The notes: generated from the sequence alone by a model not told the origin. Numbered from the stretch's first letter, positions 36,422 through 46,358 are shown. The stretch: 64,000 bases of DNA from Candidatus Borrelia undatumii (GCF_020882015.2 NZ_CP086555.2:124001-188000); one strand, 5' to 3'. Numbers and translations are program-made.

Positions 36422-37909
36422 TTAAATTCTCCCATAAAGTTTTGTAATATCACTTATCTTTTTACTCAAAGCATCAGTCAAATCACTATCAAGCATTTTA
36501 AAAGTCCAATTGTTAAAAATTGTACCCGGTGTATTCATCCTAAAATCAGCTCCCAAACAAAGATAATCTTGAATTGGGACTATTACACTATCTGCAACAC
36601 TAGCCATCGCTCCTCTTATCATACCCCATACAACAGAATCTTCATCGGTATTAAAATAATCAAAAATATACATTTTAAGCTTATCATCAAGAGAATCAAT
36701 AAAACCTCGGGTGGTATTATTATCATGAGTCCCCGTATAGACAATACAATTCCTTACGTAATTATGAGGGAGGTACGGGTTTTTAGCATCAAAATCAAAC
36801 GCAAATTGCATAACTTTCATACCTGGAAAATTAAAATAGTCTCTTAACTTAAACGTATCTTCAAGATCCTCCCCAAGATCCTCCACCCAAATTTTCAAAT
36901 TATCAATTTTACCTAAAAGATGTTTCAAAAAATCTTTACCAGGACATTTAACCCAATGCCCCTTAATGGCTGTAGTCTCGCCTGCATCTACCTCCCAAGT
37001 TGATACGAATCCTCTAAAATGATCGATTCTAACAATATCTACATATTTCTGCAAAAAACCGATTCGATTAATCCACCACTCATAATTATCCTTCCTTAAA
37101 GCTTTCCAGTTGTAGGCTGAACTCCCCCAAAGCTGCCCTTCTCTAGAAAAATAATCAGGCGGCACACCTGTCACCTTATCCTTACTTGCATCAAACTTTA
37201 ATTTAAAATATTTCTGATGCGCCCAAACATCAGCAGAATCGTAGGAAACAAAAATAGGCATATCTCCTATTATGCTAATCCCAGCAGCATTAGCGTAGCT
37301 CTTTAAAGCCTTAAACTGCGAGAAAAAGAAATACTGCAAAACTTGCTGTATCTTAATATCGATGTCAAAAGCTTCTCTAAGCTTACTTAAGGCTTTGCTA
37401 TCTCTTTTAAGAATCTCTCTACTAAACAAAACATTAAAAGCTTCTGAAGATCCTGAATTGGAATAGTAATCCTTAAAAGCAACAAAGCTTGAAAAGTCCA
37501 AAAGCCAATAAGAAGCAGCTTTTGTAAATTTTTCAAACTTTTTCATCTCACCTTCAGTCGCTCTGTGCAAAAAATTCAAAGCAGCTTTTTTTAAAACATC
37601 TTCTTTAACTCTTCTGATCCTATTGTAATCAACACACCTACTTTCCAGACATTCAATAGTAGATAGGTCTATATCAATAAATCTAGCAATAGCCTCTAGA
37701 TCAATATAATTAATGTTACCAGCAAAGGCAGAGCAGCTAGAATAAGGAGAACCCACAAAATCCGTGGGCGCATAAGGCAAGATTTGCCAATAAGTTTGCG
37801 ATGAAGCAGCTAGAAAATCTACAAATCTGTACGCCCCCTTTCCCAAATCTCCAATACCGTACCTAGAAGGCAAAGAACTAATACTTAGCAAAATTCCACT
37901 TTTTCTCAT
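36422..37909 (-). CDS. malQ: 4-alpha-glucanotransferase (amylomaltase)
   Basis: MalQ transfers glucan segments between maltodextrins in the cytoplasm. GH77 motifs are visible: SSLPSRYGIGDLG at the N-terminus, the catalytic region VRIDHFRGFVSTWEVDAGE (Asp nucleophile in RIDHFRG), WVEDLGED and TGTHDNNTTRGF. 495 residues, as usual for bacterial GH77. ATG at 37909 has TGAGG 9 nt upstream; an in-frame TTG at 37924 is less well placed. Confidence 0.95.
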   Translation of the reverse strand: MRKSGILLSISSLPSRYGIGDLGKGAYRFVDFLAASSQTYWQILPYAPTDFVGSPYSSCSAFAGNINYIDLEAIARFIDIDLSTIECLESRCVDYNRIRRVKEDVLKKAALNFLHRATEGEMKKFEKFTKAASYWLLDFSSFVAFKDYYSNSGSSEAFNVLFSREILKRDSKALSKLREAFDIDIKIQQVLQYFFFSQFKALKSYANAAGISIIGDMPIFVSYDSADVWAHQKYFKLKFDASKDKVTGVPPDYFSREGQLWGSSAYNWKALRKDNYEWWINRIGFLQKYVDIVRIDHFRGFVSTWEVDAGETTAIKGHWVKCPGKDFLKHLLGKIDNLKIWVEDLGEDLEDTFKLRDYFNFPGMKVMQFAFDFDAKNPYLPHNYVRNCIVYTGTHDNNTTRGFIDSLDDKLKMYIFDYFNTDEDSVVWGMIRGAMASVADSVIVPIQDYLCLGADFRMNTPGTIFNNWTFKMLDSDLTDALSKKISDITKLYGRI

Positions 37910-38056
37910 AAATTTATACCTCAAAAAAATACCCGATTTAATTAAAAATTTAAAATAAAAATCTCATACAATAATTATAATCAAAAAGTGATAACATTAA
38001 AGCTTTATTAAAAAGATTTAAGAAAATATTTCCAATAAATAATATCTTCTTAATTG

Positions 38057-38065
38057 TGATATAAT
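38057..38065 (+). promoter_or_regulatory. Extended -10 promoter of the OmpA-like gene, leaderless
   Basis: TGATATAAT is an extended -10 box. The GTG start codon at 38073 comes 7 nt after the T of TATAAT, so the transcript should begin at or just before the GTG. There is no Shine-Dalgarno and no good -35. Confidence 0.6.
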
Positions 38066-38072
38066 TTCTCAG

Positions 38073-39227
38073 GTGGATCTTAAAATTATTGTCTTATCAT
38101 TGTTGGCGACACGTCTATTGTTTGCTGAGACCTTGGAATTTAAGTATAGTAAGGGGTCCAAATTTAGGATAGAAACCACAGACAATCAGACAATTTATCT
38201 AAATGGGGTTCTTAATGCAAAAACTAAAACAAATATTCAAGTCTCAAGTGAGGTGAAAGATATAAAGGGAGACTTTGCTGATATTAGATCCTTTTTTAGA
38301 ATACTAAAGAGAGACGACGAACGTGATGTCTTTTTACTTAAAGAAGAGTTTGAAGGCAATTTCAGCATAAATGGACAGGGTGAGTATAGGATAAATCACA
38401 ACCAAAAGAGACCTTCTGTTAGAGGTATCCCAAGATTCCCAAAAAGACCCGTAAGCGTAAATGAAGGCTGGACATACCCGGCAGAGGAGTACATTCAAGC
38501 ATCTACTATCTCAAAAGATATAAAGGATTTCATTGTAAAGTTCGATGTAAATTATGTGTACAAGGGCAAAGAGAAAATAAGAGGAAGAAGTTACGACATA
38601 ATTCATTCAAATTATGAATCTAATTATAATGTAAAAGACATTTCATTTTCTCAAAAAGTTAACCAGATAATCTACTTTGATTCAACAGCAGGAAATACTT
38701 ACAGGTACAATGATACGTATGTGTTTGATATGAAAAACGGTAAAGATAATATTAAGATGGTCGGCAATTCGTCTGGAGAAACAATCTCTGTTGAACTGAA
38801 AAACGACAACCTAGTAGAAAATGAAGTGAAAGAATACATTAGGAAGAAACAGATAGCCTCCGTTGACATAAAGAAAAATGAAAAGGGAATCAATTTAAGC
38901 CTAGATATCGAATTTCACCCTGACTCTTTTCAAGTAATGAAAAAAGAATACACGAAACTAAATCACATAGCCAAGCTACTGGAAAAGTTCAAAGACAACA
39001 ATATTCTAATAGAAGGACATACAGCAAAATTTGGAACAGAGCAGGAAATGCAAGAATTATCTGAGAAAAGAGCTCATTCAATTGGAAACTACCTACTAAA
39101 GATGAAAGTAAAAAACAAAAATCAAATATTTTTCAAAGGATGGGGGGCTAAAAAACCTAAGTATGAGAGCTCATCTCCCTTGGCATCAAAAAATCGAAGA
39201 GTAGAGATTACAATCCTGAACAACTGA
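38073..39227 (+). CDS. Exported protein with OmpA-like C-terminal domain
   Basis: The 384-residue precursor starts MDLKIIVLSLLATRLLFA, a signal peptide cut before ETLEF. The first ~260 residues are a beta-rich domain of unknown type; the last ~120 are an OmpA-like peptidoglycan-binding domain with ILIEGHTAKFGTEQEMQELS and RAHSIGNYLLKM and NRRVEI, the residues typical of diaminopimelate contact. It would tie the envelope to peptidoglycan, inner or outer leaflet unknown. Predicted GTG start on a leaderless mRNA. Position matches BB0167; convergent with dksA. Confidence 0.85.
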   Translation: MDLKIIVLSLLATRLLFAETLEFKYSKGSKFRIETTDNQTIYLNGVLNAKTKTNIQVSSEVKDIKGDFADIRSFFRILKRDDERDVFLLKEEFEGNFSINGQGEYRINHNQKRPSVRGIPRFPKRPVSVNEGWTYPAEEYIQASTISKDIKDFIVKFDVNYVYKGKEKIRGRSYDIIHSNYESNYNVKDISFSQKVNQIIYFDSTAGNTYRYNDTYVFDMKNGKDNIKMVGNSSGETISVELKNDNLVENEVKEYIRKKQIASVDIKKNEKGINLSLDIEFHPDSFQVMKKEYTKLNHIAKLLEKFKDNNILIEGHTAKFGTEQEMQELSEKRAHSIGNYLLKMKVKNKNQIFFKGWGAKKPKYESSSPLASKNRRVEITILNN

Positions 39228-39236
39228 ATACGAATC

Positions 39237-39614
39237 TTATCTTCTCCTCTTTTTCTCTTTTCTAGTCTGACAACTTATACACAAAAACGCATAAGGAATA
39301 GCCTCAAGTCTCTCTTTTGCAATATCCTTATCACAAGCCAAACATCTTCCATAAGTATTCTGAGAAATACGATAAAGTGCCTGGTTTATTAAATGAAGGT
39401 TCTTTTTCTCAACAGAACTTAAAGCCTCAAGATTATTTCCATCCATATTGTCAAACGCAATATCAACCAAATCTTTAAGATGAAGATCGTTGCTAATAAT
39501 TTCTCTCTTAGTATCCTCAACAGATTTTATAGAATTCAATATTTCTTTTTTTGCTTCCAAGAGAAGATTTTTCATCTTCAAAACAAACTCATGCTCAAAA
39601 TCACTTTCCTGCAT
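39237..39614 (-). CDS. dksA: DksA/TraR-family transcription factor
   Basis: The 125-residue protein has an N-terminal coiled coil (about 10-85, with acidic tip near 55-60) and a C4 zinc finger (Cys91, Cys94, Cys112, Cys115). DksA binds the RNA-polymerase secondary channel and, with (p)ppGpp, controls stringent response; in B. burgdorferi it is known to shape the tick-phase transcriptome. GGGGGG precedes the ATG by 6 nt. A good promoter TTTACA-17-TATAAT lies about 45-75 nt upstream. Confidence 0.93.
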   Translation of the reverse strand: MQESDFEHEFVLKMKNLLLEAKKEILNSIKSVEDTKREIISNDLHLKDLVDIAFDNMDGNNLEALSSVEKKNLHLINQALYRISQNTYGRCLACDKDIAKERLEAIPYAFLCISCQTRKEKKRRR

Positions 39615-39661
39615 GATCTACCCCCCTATAATAAATTACAATTTTTAAAAAACTTCGTGTA

Positions 39662-39690
39662 ATTATATAAACAATCCCATACAATGTAAA
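39662..39690 (-). promoter_or_regulatory. dksA promoter
   Basis: Minus strand: TTTACA (39685-39690), 17-bp spacer, TATAAT (39662-39667). Expected start near 39655, about 40 nt before the dksA ATG. Confidence 0.65.
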
Positions 39691-39720
39691 CTAGTACATT
39701 AATTTTCATTAAAAAAATAA

Positions 39721-39749
39721 TTGCAACAATACTATTAATTGTGTACAAT
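39721..39749 (+). promoter_or_regulatory. infA promoter with a dyad over the -10 box
   Basis: TTGCAA (39721-39726), 17-bp spacer, TACAAT (39744-39749). AATTGT-GT-ACAATT (39737-39750) is a perfect dyad covering the -10 box. Start expected near 39756, leader about 26 nt. Confidence 0.55.
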
Positions 39750-39781
39750 TTATCATACAGCGTGAGCAACAAGGAGGCATT

Positions 39782-40003
39782 TTGGATATTAAAGAGGAAG
39801 CCATTGAAACTGAAGGTATTGTTAAGGAATCTCTTCCTAATACGATGTTTAGGGTGGAGCTTAAGAACGGGCATCTGGTCTTGGCTCATTTATCCGGAAA
39901 GATGAGGAAGCACTTTATTAAAATAGTTCCTGGTGATAAGGTGAAGGTTGCTCTTTCGCCTTATGACCTTACCAAGGGCAGAATAATATACAGAGAAAAA
40001 TAA
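39782..40003 (+). CDS. infA: Translation initiation factor IF-1
   Basis: IF-1 binds the 30S A site. The 73-residue product has the S1-like OB fold: [50 protein letters not shown]. The start is the TTG at 39782, 4 nt from AGGAGG (a short spacing; an ATT two codons later would be 10 nt away, but the family length favours the TTG). It is a single gene between convergent batD and divergent dksA. Confidence 0.95.
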   Translation: MDIKEEAIETEGIVKESLPNTMFRVELKNGHLVLAHLSGKMRKHFIKIVPGDKVKVALSPYDLTKGRIIYREK

Positions 40004-40028
40004 CTTAAGGAGATCCCTACTTAGGCTT

Positions 40029-42080
40029 CTAAATTAAGTTTTCTTTAACAGATGAGACAAAGTTTTTGTAAATCCAACCCTGAAGTCCGTGGCTTGTCTG
40101 GATTAGCACAAAGTCATCTTTTCTATCAAGCAGGTAAACACTTACGTTGCCCCTTATAAACTTCCAGCTCCTTGAAAAGTTGTCAGGGACCTTATAAAGG
40201 GAGACCAAATCGCCTTTAATGATCCCAATTTCAGCCTGTTGCTCTACATAGAAATAATACGTTTGAAATAGAGCAAAGCAAATAACAGAGCAAAGTAAAA
40301 ATAAGACTATCTTTTTTAAATTCCTTGCATAAAATCTACAAGAAAGCACTACTACTACAATGTTTATTAAAATCAAACTAACAATGAAAAAAATATTAGA
40401 AAATACAAAACTATTATTCCTAATATTCTCACTAACCCCACTCCTAGCTTCAATCAAATCAACAACTTTATAAAAAGCCCCATCACTTGGTGAAGTGAAA
40501 AATGCCTTATAAGCTGAATAAATAGCATCAAAATCTTTTTCCATTTTACTCAAAATAAGTGCTCTATTCAACCAAAGACCCGAGTAACTTGGATTTTTCT
40601 TTATAATACTATCTACCTTATTAAGAGAATCTTTATAATTTTTTGATTTGTAGCTTTCAATTAGATCATTTATACTTTCTTCCGAAAAAGAATCATCACC
40701 CATAGCATTGAGACTAACGCTAATGGTTAACACTAAAAGTGCTAATCCAAACCCTGAAGCAAGAAAAAACCTTTTATATCTAATAAAAATAACTAAAGAG
40801 AATAAAAACCCTGGTATTAAAATCAAGTAATAAATAGGCACAAAGAATAAAAAAGTTTTATTCTTATAACTTAAAATATCGTGATACGAAAGCAAACTAA
40901 AATCGGAAAATAAATCCCTAACGGAATCATCACTACTTTTAAGTTCCCCCAAATATTCATACTTTAGTCGCTTGCCCTCAAGCCTATAAACCTTTCCCTC
41001 TTCAGGCTCTAGGTAGGCAAAATCACCAATACTTAAAAACAAATTACCCCTATTATCCGGCCTAATGGTATAAATCCTGGATACACTACCCTTATATCCA
41101 TCTTTGGAAGGTTCGAAATTATAATTCTCTTTTCTATAAATGACTTTTGAATTATAAGTCTCAATTTCTGGAAAACGAACATGCGGAAGATTCCCTTGCC
41201 CTGTTATCTTTACCAATACAGTAAAGGTGTCCTTATCAATTGAATTTGCATTCGGAAACTCATATTCAATCTTAAAATTGCCAACAGCTAAGGACCTAAC
41301 CTCATCAGGAATAGGCTTGACTTTTAAAAAAATTTCAGGAGCCATGCGAACAACATTCTCATCTGCATGGAAAGAAATACTAGGGATAACAACATCTTTC
41401 GACCCCTTAAGAGGTGTCAAAATAAAATTGTAAAGAGGAACGTCTAAAATTTCTTTACCATTGAAGGTCTTATATCTGGTGTTTCCAAATATGGGAGTCC
41501 TATCAATCATAGCATCCTTAACGGCGCTCAAAGCACCGGTAACAAAATTTAGGTTACTGCTTGCAAGCCAATTTGAACGCAAAACAAGTCCAACACTCTG
41601 ATACTCATAAATTTCTTTCTCTACAAAATCCCAATACAGTTCAACCGGCAACCCAACAGACCGCATCTCATCCTCCCTTAAGACACTAACCTCAAATTCT
41701 GAGCTCAAATAAATTTCATCACGATAAATCAACTTTAATGAAGGAATCTTAAAAAAACCCAGCTTTTCAGGCAAATATTCAATCCTTACCTCAGTGAAAA
41801 AACTATTCCCATCTGGGACTCTCGATACAGATACAAGCCTAGTCTCACCCTCAATATCCCTACTCGCTTCCAACTTCAGTAAACTTTCATCAAATCCATG
41901 AAACAAATCCAACCTAATAACGTGAACAACCTTATCCCCCTTAAGTACCCTAGTTGATAATAAATAATCGTTACCAGACAAGGCCAGGACTTGAAAATTT
42001 ACAAAAAAGAGAACCAATAATGTTAGTGTCACCAATCCTCTTTTGGAGACAAAACACCTTCCCCTGATCTTACTACCCAC
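40029..42080 (-). CDS. batD: BatD-like protein with TPR and SH3-like parts
   Basis: The 683-residue protein starts with a signal region (KRGLVTLTLLVLFFVNFQVLA), then about 330 residues of beta domains of the BatD/oxygen-tolerance type, two membrane segments near 400-450, a TPR-like stretch (about 485-540), two more hydrophobic segments and a C-terminal ~60-residue SH3-like domain (KGDLVSLYKVPDN...GLQGWIYKNF). Last gene of the moxR-bat operon. Start uncertain: GTG at 42080 (AGAGGG 4 nt away, keeps Lys/Arg) or GTG at 42032, which overlaps the stop of the upstream gene as GTGA. Position matches BB0170. Confidence 0.8.
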   Translation of the reverse strand: MGSKIRGRCFVSKRGLVTLTLLVLFFVNFQVLALSGNDYLLSTRVLKGDKVVHVIRLDLFHGFDESLLKLEASRDIEGETRLVSVSRVPDGNSFFTEVRIEYLPEKLGFFKIPSLKLIYRDEIYLSSEFEVSVLREDEMRSVGLPVELYWDFVEKEIYEYQSVGLVLRSNWLASSNLNFVTGALSAVKDAMIDRTPIFGNTRYKTFNGKEILDVPLYNFILTPLKGSKDVVIPSISFHADENVVRMAPEIFLKVKPIPDEVRSLAVGNFKIEYEFPNANSIDKDTFTVLVKITGQGNLPHVRFPEIETYNSKVIYRKENYNFEPSKDGYKGSVSRIYTIRPDNRGNLFLSIGDFAYLEPEEGKVYRLEGKRLKYEYLGELKSSDDSVRDLFSDFSLLSYHDILSYKNKTFLFFVPIYYLILIPGFLFSLVIFIRYKRFFLASGFGLALLVLTISVSLNAMGDDSFSEESINDLIESYKSKNYKDSLNKVDSIIKKNPSYSGLWLNRALILSKMEKDFDAIYSAYKAFFTSPSDGAFYKVVDLIEARSGVSENIRNNSFVFSNIFFIVSLILINIVVVVLSCRFYARNLKKIVLFLLCSVICFALFQTYYFYVEQQAEIGIIKGDLVSLYKVPDNFSRSWKFIRGNVSVYLLDRKDDFVLIQTSHGLQGWIYKNFVSSVKENLI

Positions 42081-42610
42081 AAAACCCTCTCGAGATTTTC
42101 AATATACCTTAAAAAATTCTCATTATTCTCAATAAAATCTTTACCCTTATTAACACTTAAAGCTTCCAAGTTATCCGGAGTGCTCCTTTTTTTAACTATT
42201 GCAAGTTCAAGATTATATTTAGCATCGTAGCTTGCAGGATTAATTTTTAAAGCCTCCTTAAAAGCTATCTCCGCTTTCCGATAAAGTCCCTGATTGTAAT
42301 ATATTACCCCCTCGTTATAATTTATACTAAAATTCAAAAAAATATCACCCTCCTTTCTTGCATATGAAAACATTCGAAGGGAACTCTCATACTCACCTAA
42401 AGAATAGTATACAACTCCAAGATTATAATAACCCCAAGAAGAACTCTCAATATTATCTACAAGATTGTAGTAAGCAGAGATCGCACTTTGATAATTACCC
42501 CTGACATATTCATAATTTCCTACGGCCATAAGAGACATAGACCTAACATTAGTACAAGAAAAAAAAGACACGAATGCAAACAACAACCCAACTAAAAAGT
42601 TTCGTCCCAT
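42029..42610 (-). CDS. TPR lipoprotein of the Bat operon
   Basis: A 193-residue precursor with signal peptide and lipobox FVSFFSC (Cys about 19), then about four TPR units (YEYVRGNYQSAISAYYNLV, YNLGVVYYSLGEYESSLRMF, NEGVIYYNQGLYRKAEIAFK). It corresponds to the TPR member (BatC-like) of Bat loci, thought to scaffold the VWA proteins in the periplasm. TAGGA is 8 nt before the ATG, which lies inside the end of batB (19-nt overlap). Confidence 0.8.
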   Translation of the reverse strand: MGRNFLVGLLFAFVSFFSCTNVRSMSLMAVGNYEYVRGNYQSAISAYYNLVDNIESSSWGYYNLGVVYYSLGEYESSLRMFSYARKEGDIFLNFSINYNEGVIYYNQGLYRKAEIAFKEALKINPASYDAKYNLELAIVKKRSTPDNLEALSVNKGKDFIENNENFLRYIENLERVLWVVRSGEGVLSPKEDW

Positions 42611-43581
42611 TTAATAATCCTAACAAATACACACAGCACCACAGATAAAAGAGAACCAACTAGGAAAATTTTGTACCTCGGAATACCAACAACAACAATA
42701 TCACTTGAACTCCTCTTCATTATATCATTTCTTATCTCATTGATAACGTAATTTGTACCCTTTAAATACAAATCATAATAAGAACCCTTAAGAGAAGACG
42801 CAAGGAGACGTAAATTATCATCATTTAAATAGGCTTTAACTACATTCCCCTCTTTATCCTTAATAATTAAATCATTATCAACTAACGGAGATGGATTTTT
42901 GCTCCCAATACCAACTACAAAGCTTTCAACACTCATATTATCAACCAATTTAGAAAATCTATAATAATCATTCTCGCCCCATTCATCCCCGTCTGTTAGA
43001 ATTATCAAAAAATTATAATAAGAATCATCCTTTATCCCCTGTATAGCACTAAATACTCCTTTTCCTAAAAAACTACCAGGAGAACTTATTAGATTAGGCT
43101 CAATGTAATTTAACACCCTATTCAGACTAGTCCTATCCCTAGAAAATGGCAAAACTAACACCGGCTTGCCCTTAAAAATGGTAAGCGAATACTCAGCAGT
43201 CTCAAAATTATTCAAAATCAAACTAACAACATCCTTAGCGCTCTCAAGTCTGTTAATCGACCTGCCCTCATCCAGACTTAACATACTACGAGAAATATCA
43301 AAAACAAAAGATATTCTTAAATTTGACCTCTCATCTTCAACAACTTTCTGCCCCCAAGAAATATTTAAAACAGAAAGAATCAAAAACCCCAAACTAGAGA
43401 TAAAAAAAAATATCATGAGTACTTTTTTTATATAGTAGTTCCTTATGTATGACTTATTGACATACATAAGGCTTAAATTCTTAAAAAACGGAATACCTCT
43501 CTTAAAATTGTATACATACACAACGAGAATCAAAAACAAGACCACAAACAAGTATAAAGCAGAATAATTTCCTATACTCAT
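42592..43581 (-). CDS. batB: VWA-domain membrane protein (BatB-like)
   Basis: 329 residues: two N-terminal membrane segments (about 8-24 and 52-72), a von Willebrand A domain with an intact MIDAS start D95-x-S97-x-S99 and ILTDGDEWGEND, and a C-terminal membrane segment. The domain should face the periplasm and bind a divalent cation. The B. burgdorferi counterpart BB0172 has been reported to bind integrin alpha3beta1, which would need surface exposure. ATGA overlap (4 nt) with batA. Confidence 0.9.
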   Translation of the reverse strand: MSIGNYSALYLFVVLFLILVVYVYNFKRGIPFFKNLSLMYVNKSYIRNYYIKKVLMIFFFISSLGFLILSVLNISWGQKVVEDERSNLRISFVFDISRSMLSLDEGRSINRLESAKDVVSLILNNFETAEYSLTIFKGKPVLVLPFSRDRTSLNRVLNYIEPNLISSPGSFLGKGVFSAIQGIKDDSYYNFLIILTDGDEWGENDYYRFSKLVDNMSVESFVVGIGSKNPSPLVDNDLIIKDKEGNVVKAYLNDDNLRLLASSLKGSYYDLYLKGTNYVINEIRNDIMKRSSSDIVVVGIPRYKIFLVGSLLSVVLCVFVRIIKWDETF

Positions 43582-44579
43582 AGAACCTCTTTTAAAAAGA
43601 CTTTAGAAAATATAAAATGAAGGACCAGCAGCCAAAATACTGCAAACAAAAACTTATCGTGAATGTCTTTATTTTCAACGGAAATTTTAACCTTCCTCTC
43701 CACGTTCTCTTTTTTTGAAAAATCCTGAATTGCGAATTTAAATGAAAAATCATCGTTTACCGAATAAAAAAGTCCTCCTGTTTTACTTGAAATCTCAGAA
43801 AGCATACTGGGGTCATAAATTTCTTTCAAAGTACCCTGATAGGATTTACCAGACCTCATTTTAAACTCAACGCTAAGCTCCTCACTGCTACCAATTCCAA
43901 TAGAATAAATTTTAACATTGAGCCCCTTAGCAAGATTTATTACTTGATCCTTATACACCTCATCTGAATTCACCACTCCATCTGTTAGAACAATAATTGA
44001 CTTACTAGAAGCCTCCGAATGTCTTAAATGAGAGAGAGCTATTGAAATTCCAAGGCCTAAAGCTGAACCATTGCCAAGATCCATAATGTAAATATCATCT
44101 AACTTTTCGGAAAAAAAATCCCTGTCAACCGTAAGTGGAACTATTAACGAAGCCTCTTTCGCGAAAGCCACCAACCCAATATTGTCATTCTCTCTTTGAA
44201 AAGCAAAATACTTAACCAATTCTTTTGCAAATTCAAATCTATTTTTAGAGGAAAACTCCACAGCACCCATACTAGGCGATAAGTCTAGTACAATAATAAT
44301 GTCAGCTCCGTCACTGAGATAAACCATCTTTTTTTTTGAAATAGAAGGACCTGATAAGGCCAAAATCATACCTGTTATTGCTAGATAAAAAAAAGAATAA
44401 GTTGTAAAATAGACAAGGTTCAGCCCATAGTCCCTAAATTTTAGAGAACCAGCGTTGCCATAAAGGGATATCGGAAATTTGACCTTTCCCCCTCTGTCCC
44501 TGAAGAAATGACTAAAATAAATTGTTAGCGGAATCAGTATAAGTAAAAATAAATATAGGGGAGAATTAAATGTTAGCAC
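43578..44579 (-). CDS. batA: VWA-domain membrane protein (BatA-like)
   Basis: 333 residues with N-terminal membrane segments (about 7-22, 56-80), a VWA domain with MIDAS D99-x-S101-x-S103 (DLSPS), ALGLGISIALSHL and VLTDGVVN, and a C-terminal membrane segment. I placed the start at GTG 44579, with TAGGAG 5 nt upstream, giving the usual BatA start MLTFNSPLYLFLLILIP; the ATG at 44603 would be far inside the previous gene. Overlaps that gene by 14 nt. Confidence 0.88.
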   Translation of the reverse strand: MLTFNSPLYLFLLILIPLTIYFSHFFRDRGGKVKFPISLYGNAGSLKFRDYGLNLVYFTTYSFFYLAITGMILALSGPSISKKKMVYLSDGADIIIVLDLSPSMGAVEFSSKNRFEFAKELVKYFAFQRENDNIGLVAFAKEASLIVPLTVDRDFFSEKLDDIYIMDLGNGSALGLGISIALSHLRHSEASSKSIIVLTDGVVNSDEVYKDQVINLAKGLNVKIYSIGIGSSEELSVEFKMRSGKSYQGTLKEIYDPSMLSEISSKTGGLFYSVNDDFSFKFAIQDFSKKENVERKVKISVENKDIHDKFLFAVFWLLVLHFIFSKVFLKEVL

Positions 44580-45465
44580 CTGTGCTCCTATTAAATTCTT
44601 CAAAGCTCAAAGCTGCTCTTTTAAGATCTTCTAAAACAAGCGACAGATTACCTCCTGGTAAATTAATACCACTAAATTTACTAAAATCAGAGATCCTAAG
44701 TATATTAATTAAAGTTGAACGAATCTCATATGGCACATTGAGATTTTGTAAAATTTCGGAAATTTCAGGTGTGGTAATTGCATTAAAATCAAAGCCTGTC
44801 TTTTTGGATAAATAGACCCTTAAAGTAGAATTTAACAAATTATAAAAAGCAATCTGCTCCTTATCACTCTTAATATAGTTAGATAAAATAACAAATTGTT
44901 TTTGAAAAATTCTATATGGTTTTCCTAGATTATGCCTCATTATTAAAAATGCTAACAAATGCCTTACAAGCTTTAAAAGCCTAATAAAAATATAAGGAAC
45001 TACCACAAGTGCCAAAATAAGAATAACAAGGTAAGCGCTTGTTCCCGGAATAAAAAGAACACTCTCTATATTTCGTACCCTGAGGGAATCATCCTCAGAA
45101 AGCAGCTTACTAGTGTTTATTTTTATATTCTTAAGGACAACCTTGAGTGGCTGATCATTCTTAATAACATCTCCAACATAAATGGATGGGAGAGTGTTAC
45201 TCCCAACATAAAATGAAACAAATTGAATTACTATCTCTCCCCTTTCAGGCTTGTAGATAAATGAATTAACCTCAACAAACTCATTCTTAATTTCCTTAAA
45301 ATCAACAGGAGCAAATTTTTCATCCTCACTGAGAACCAAAGAAAATTTAAGTTCAACGGTATCTCCCACATAGTAACGAATCGGAATGAACATCTCGTTT
45401 TTTAACTCATATGAGAATAAATTAAAAGATAAAAAAGATAAAAAAACAACAATTATATTCTTCAA
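44566..45465 (-). CDS. Membrane protein of the Bat operon
   Basis: 299 residues: a signal-like start (MKNIIVVFLSFLSFNLFS), a beta-rich extracytoplasmic part (about 20-130), a membrane segment (SAYLVILILALVVVPYIFI, about 146-164) and a cytoplasmic helical region of about 135 residues. It occupies the place of the DUF4381-type protein in other bat loci. Start is TTG at 45465, overlapping the DUF58 stop, with AAGGA 9 nt upstream. Position matches BB0174. Confidence 0.75.
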   Translation of the reverse strand: MKNIIVVFLSFLSFNLFSYELKNEMFIPIRYYVGDTVELKFSLVLSEDEKFAPVDFKEIKNEFVEVNSFIYKPERGEIVIQFVSFYVGSNTLPSIYVGDVIKNDQPLKVVLKNIKINTSKLLSEDDSLRVRNIESVLFIPGTSAYLVILILALVVVPYIFIRLLKLVRHLLAFLIMRHNLGKPYRIFQKQFVILSNYIKSDKEQIAFYNLLNSTLRVYLSKKTGFDFNAITTPEISEILQNLNVPYEIRSTLINILRISDFSKFSGINLPGGNLSLVLEDLKRAALSFEEFNRSTGANI

Positions 45466-46343
45466 ACTTTGCTATCCTTTTTCAAAAGGGCTTTTATTTT
45501 CATAAAGACATTATCCTTTGTATTAATTTCTATAAAATTAATACTTCTCCTTACGCACTCTTGTTTCCATCTTATTTTATCTAAAGTCCAATAATTTTTA
45601 TAACTATTTACTATCGCCCTACTAAATCCTGAAGCCAGAAAATTCTCTCCCGTTTCAATGTCCTCATAAGTTAAAAATCCATACTGAGGAAGATGTTCGT
45701 CAAAAAAATCTGTAAGCCTTATTGCAATAATGTTATGACGTTTGCTAAGCACGGTTAAAGATCTGAAATAATCACTCGCCTTAAAATCCGAAACAATGAT
45801 AATTAAAGACCTTTTTTTATAATACTCGGCTGTATTTTTAAATATATAAGTTAGATTACTACCCTTTTGAAGCTTCCTATTTATTGTTTCATTTAAAATC
45901 AATCCTAAATGTGAATGCCCCTTTCTGGAAGGAATAAATTTGTCCGTTTTACTTGAAAAAAAAGTTATGCCTATTTTGTCATTATTAAAAAACGCCATAT
46001 GTGCAAAGATAGAAACTAAAAAATCCTGAATTTCCTTTTTATTAATAACACCCCCCAAACTCATTGAAAGCGAATTATCAATGAGAAGATGAAGATTCAT
46101 CCCCTTGTCTTCTTTAAAAACCCTTGAAAATATGCTGTCTGCCTTAGAACTAACGTTCCAATCAATAAATCTAGCATCATCCGTCTCCTCATAAGGCCTA
46201 AATTCATGAAATTCAAGACCAAGACCCTTAAAAATAGAACGATAGCCACCGAAATTAAGTTCTGAAAGCATTTTTCTTGAAAAGAATTTTAAAGCCTTTA
46301 TTTTAGTCTTCGTGCTAGCGTTTAACTCATTATCCTCTTGCAT
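45462..46343 (-). CDS. DUF58 protein
   Basis: 293 residues, soluble, with the DUF58 pattern GLGLEFHEFRPYEETDDARFIDW followed by a VWA-like half (LLIDNSLSMSL). DUF58 proteins pair with MoxR ATPases and with VWA proteins, probably as cytoplasmic substrates or chaperone targets. Second gene of the operon, 15 nt after moxR. Confidence 0.88.
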   Translation of the reverse strand: MQEDNELNASTKTKIKALKFFSRKMLSELNFGGYRSIFKGLGLEFHEFRPYEETDDARFIDWNVSSKADSIFSRVFKEDKGMNLHLLIDNSLSMSLGGVINKKEIQDFLVSIFAHMAFFNNDKIGITFFSSKTDKFIPSRKGHSHLGLILNETINRKLQKGSNLTYIFKNTAEYYKKRSLIIIVSDFKASDYFRSLTVLSKRHNIIAIRLTDFFDEHLPQYGFLTYEDIETGENFLASGFSRAIVNSYKNYWTLDKIRWKQECVRRSINFIEINTKDNVFMKIKALLKKDSKV

Positions 46344-46358
46344 ATCACATATTAATCC

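Noticed and set aside
39626-39889. Minus-strand 87-codon frame over the infA/dksA gap
   Set aside because: It crosses the dksA promoter and infA start and has no ribosome site or motif.
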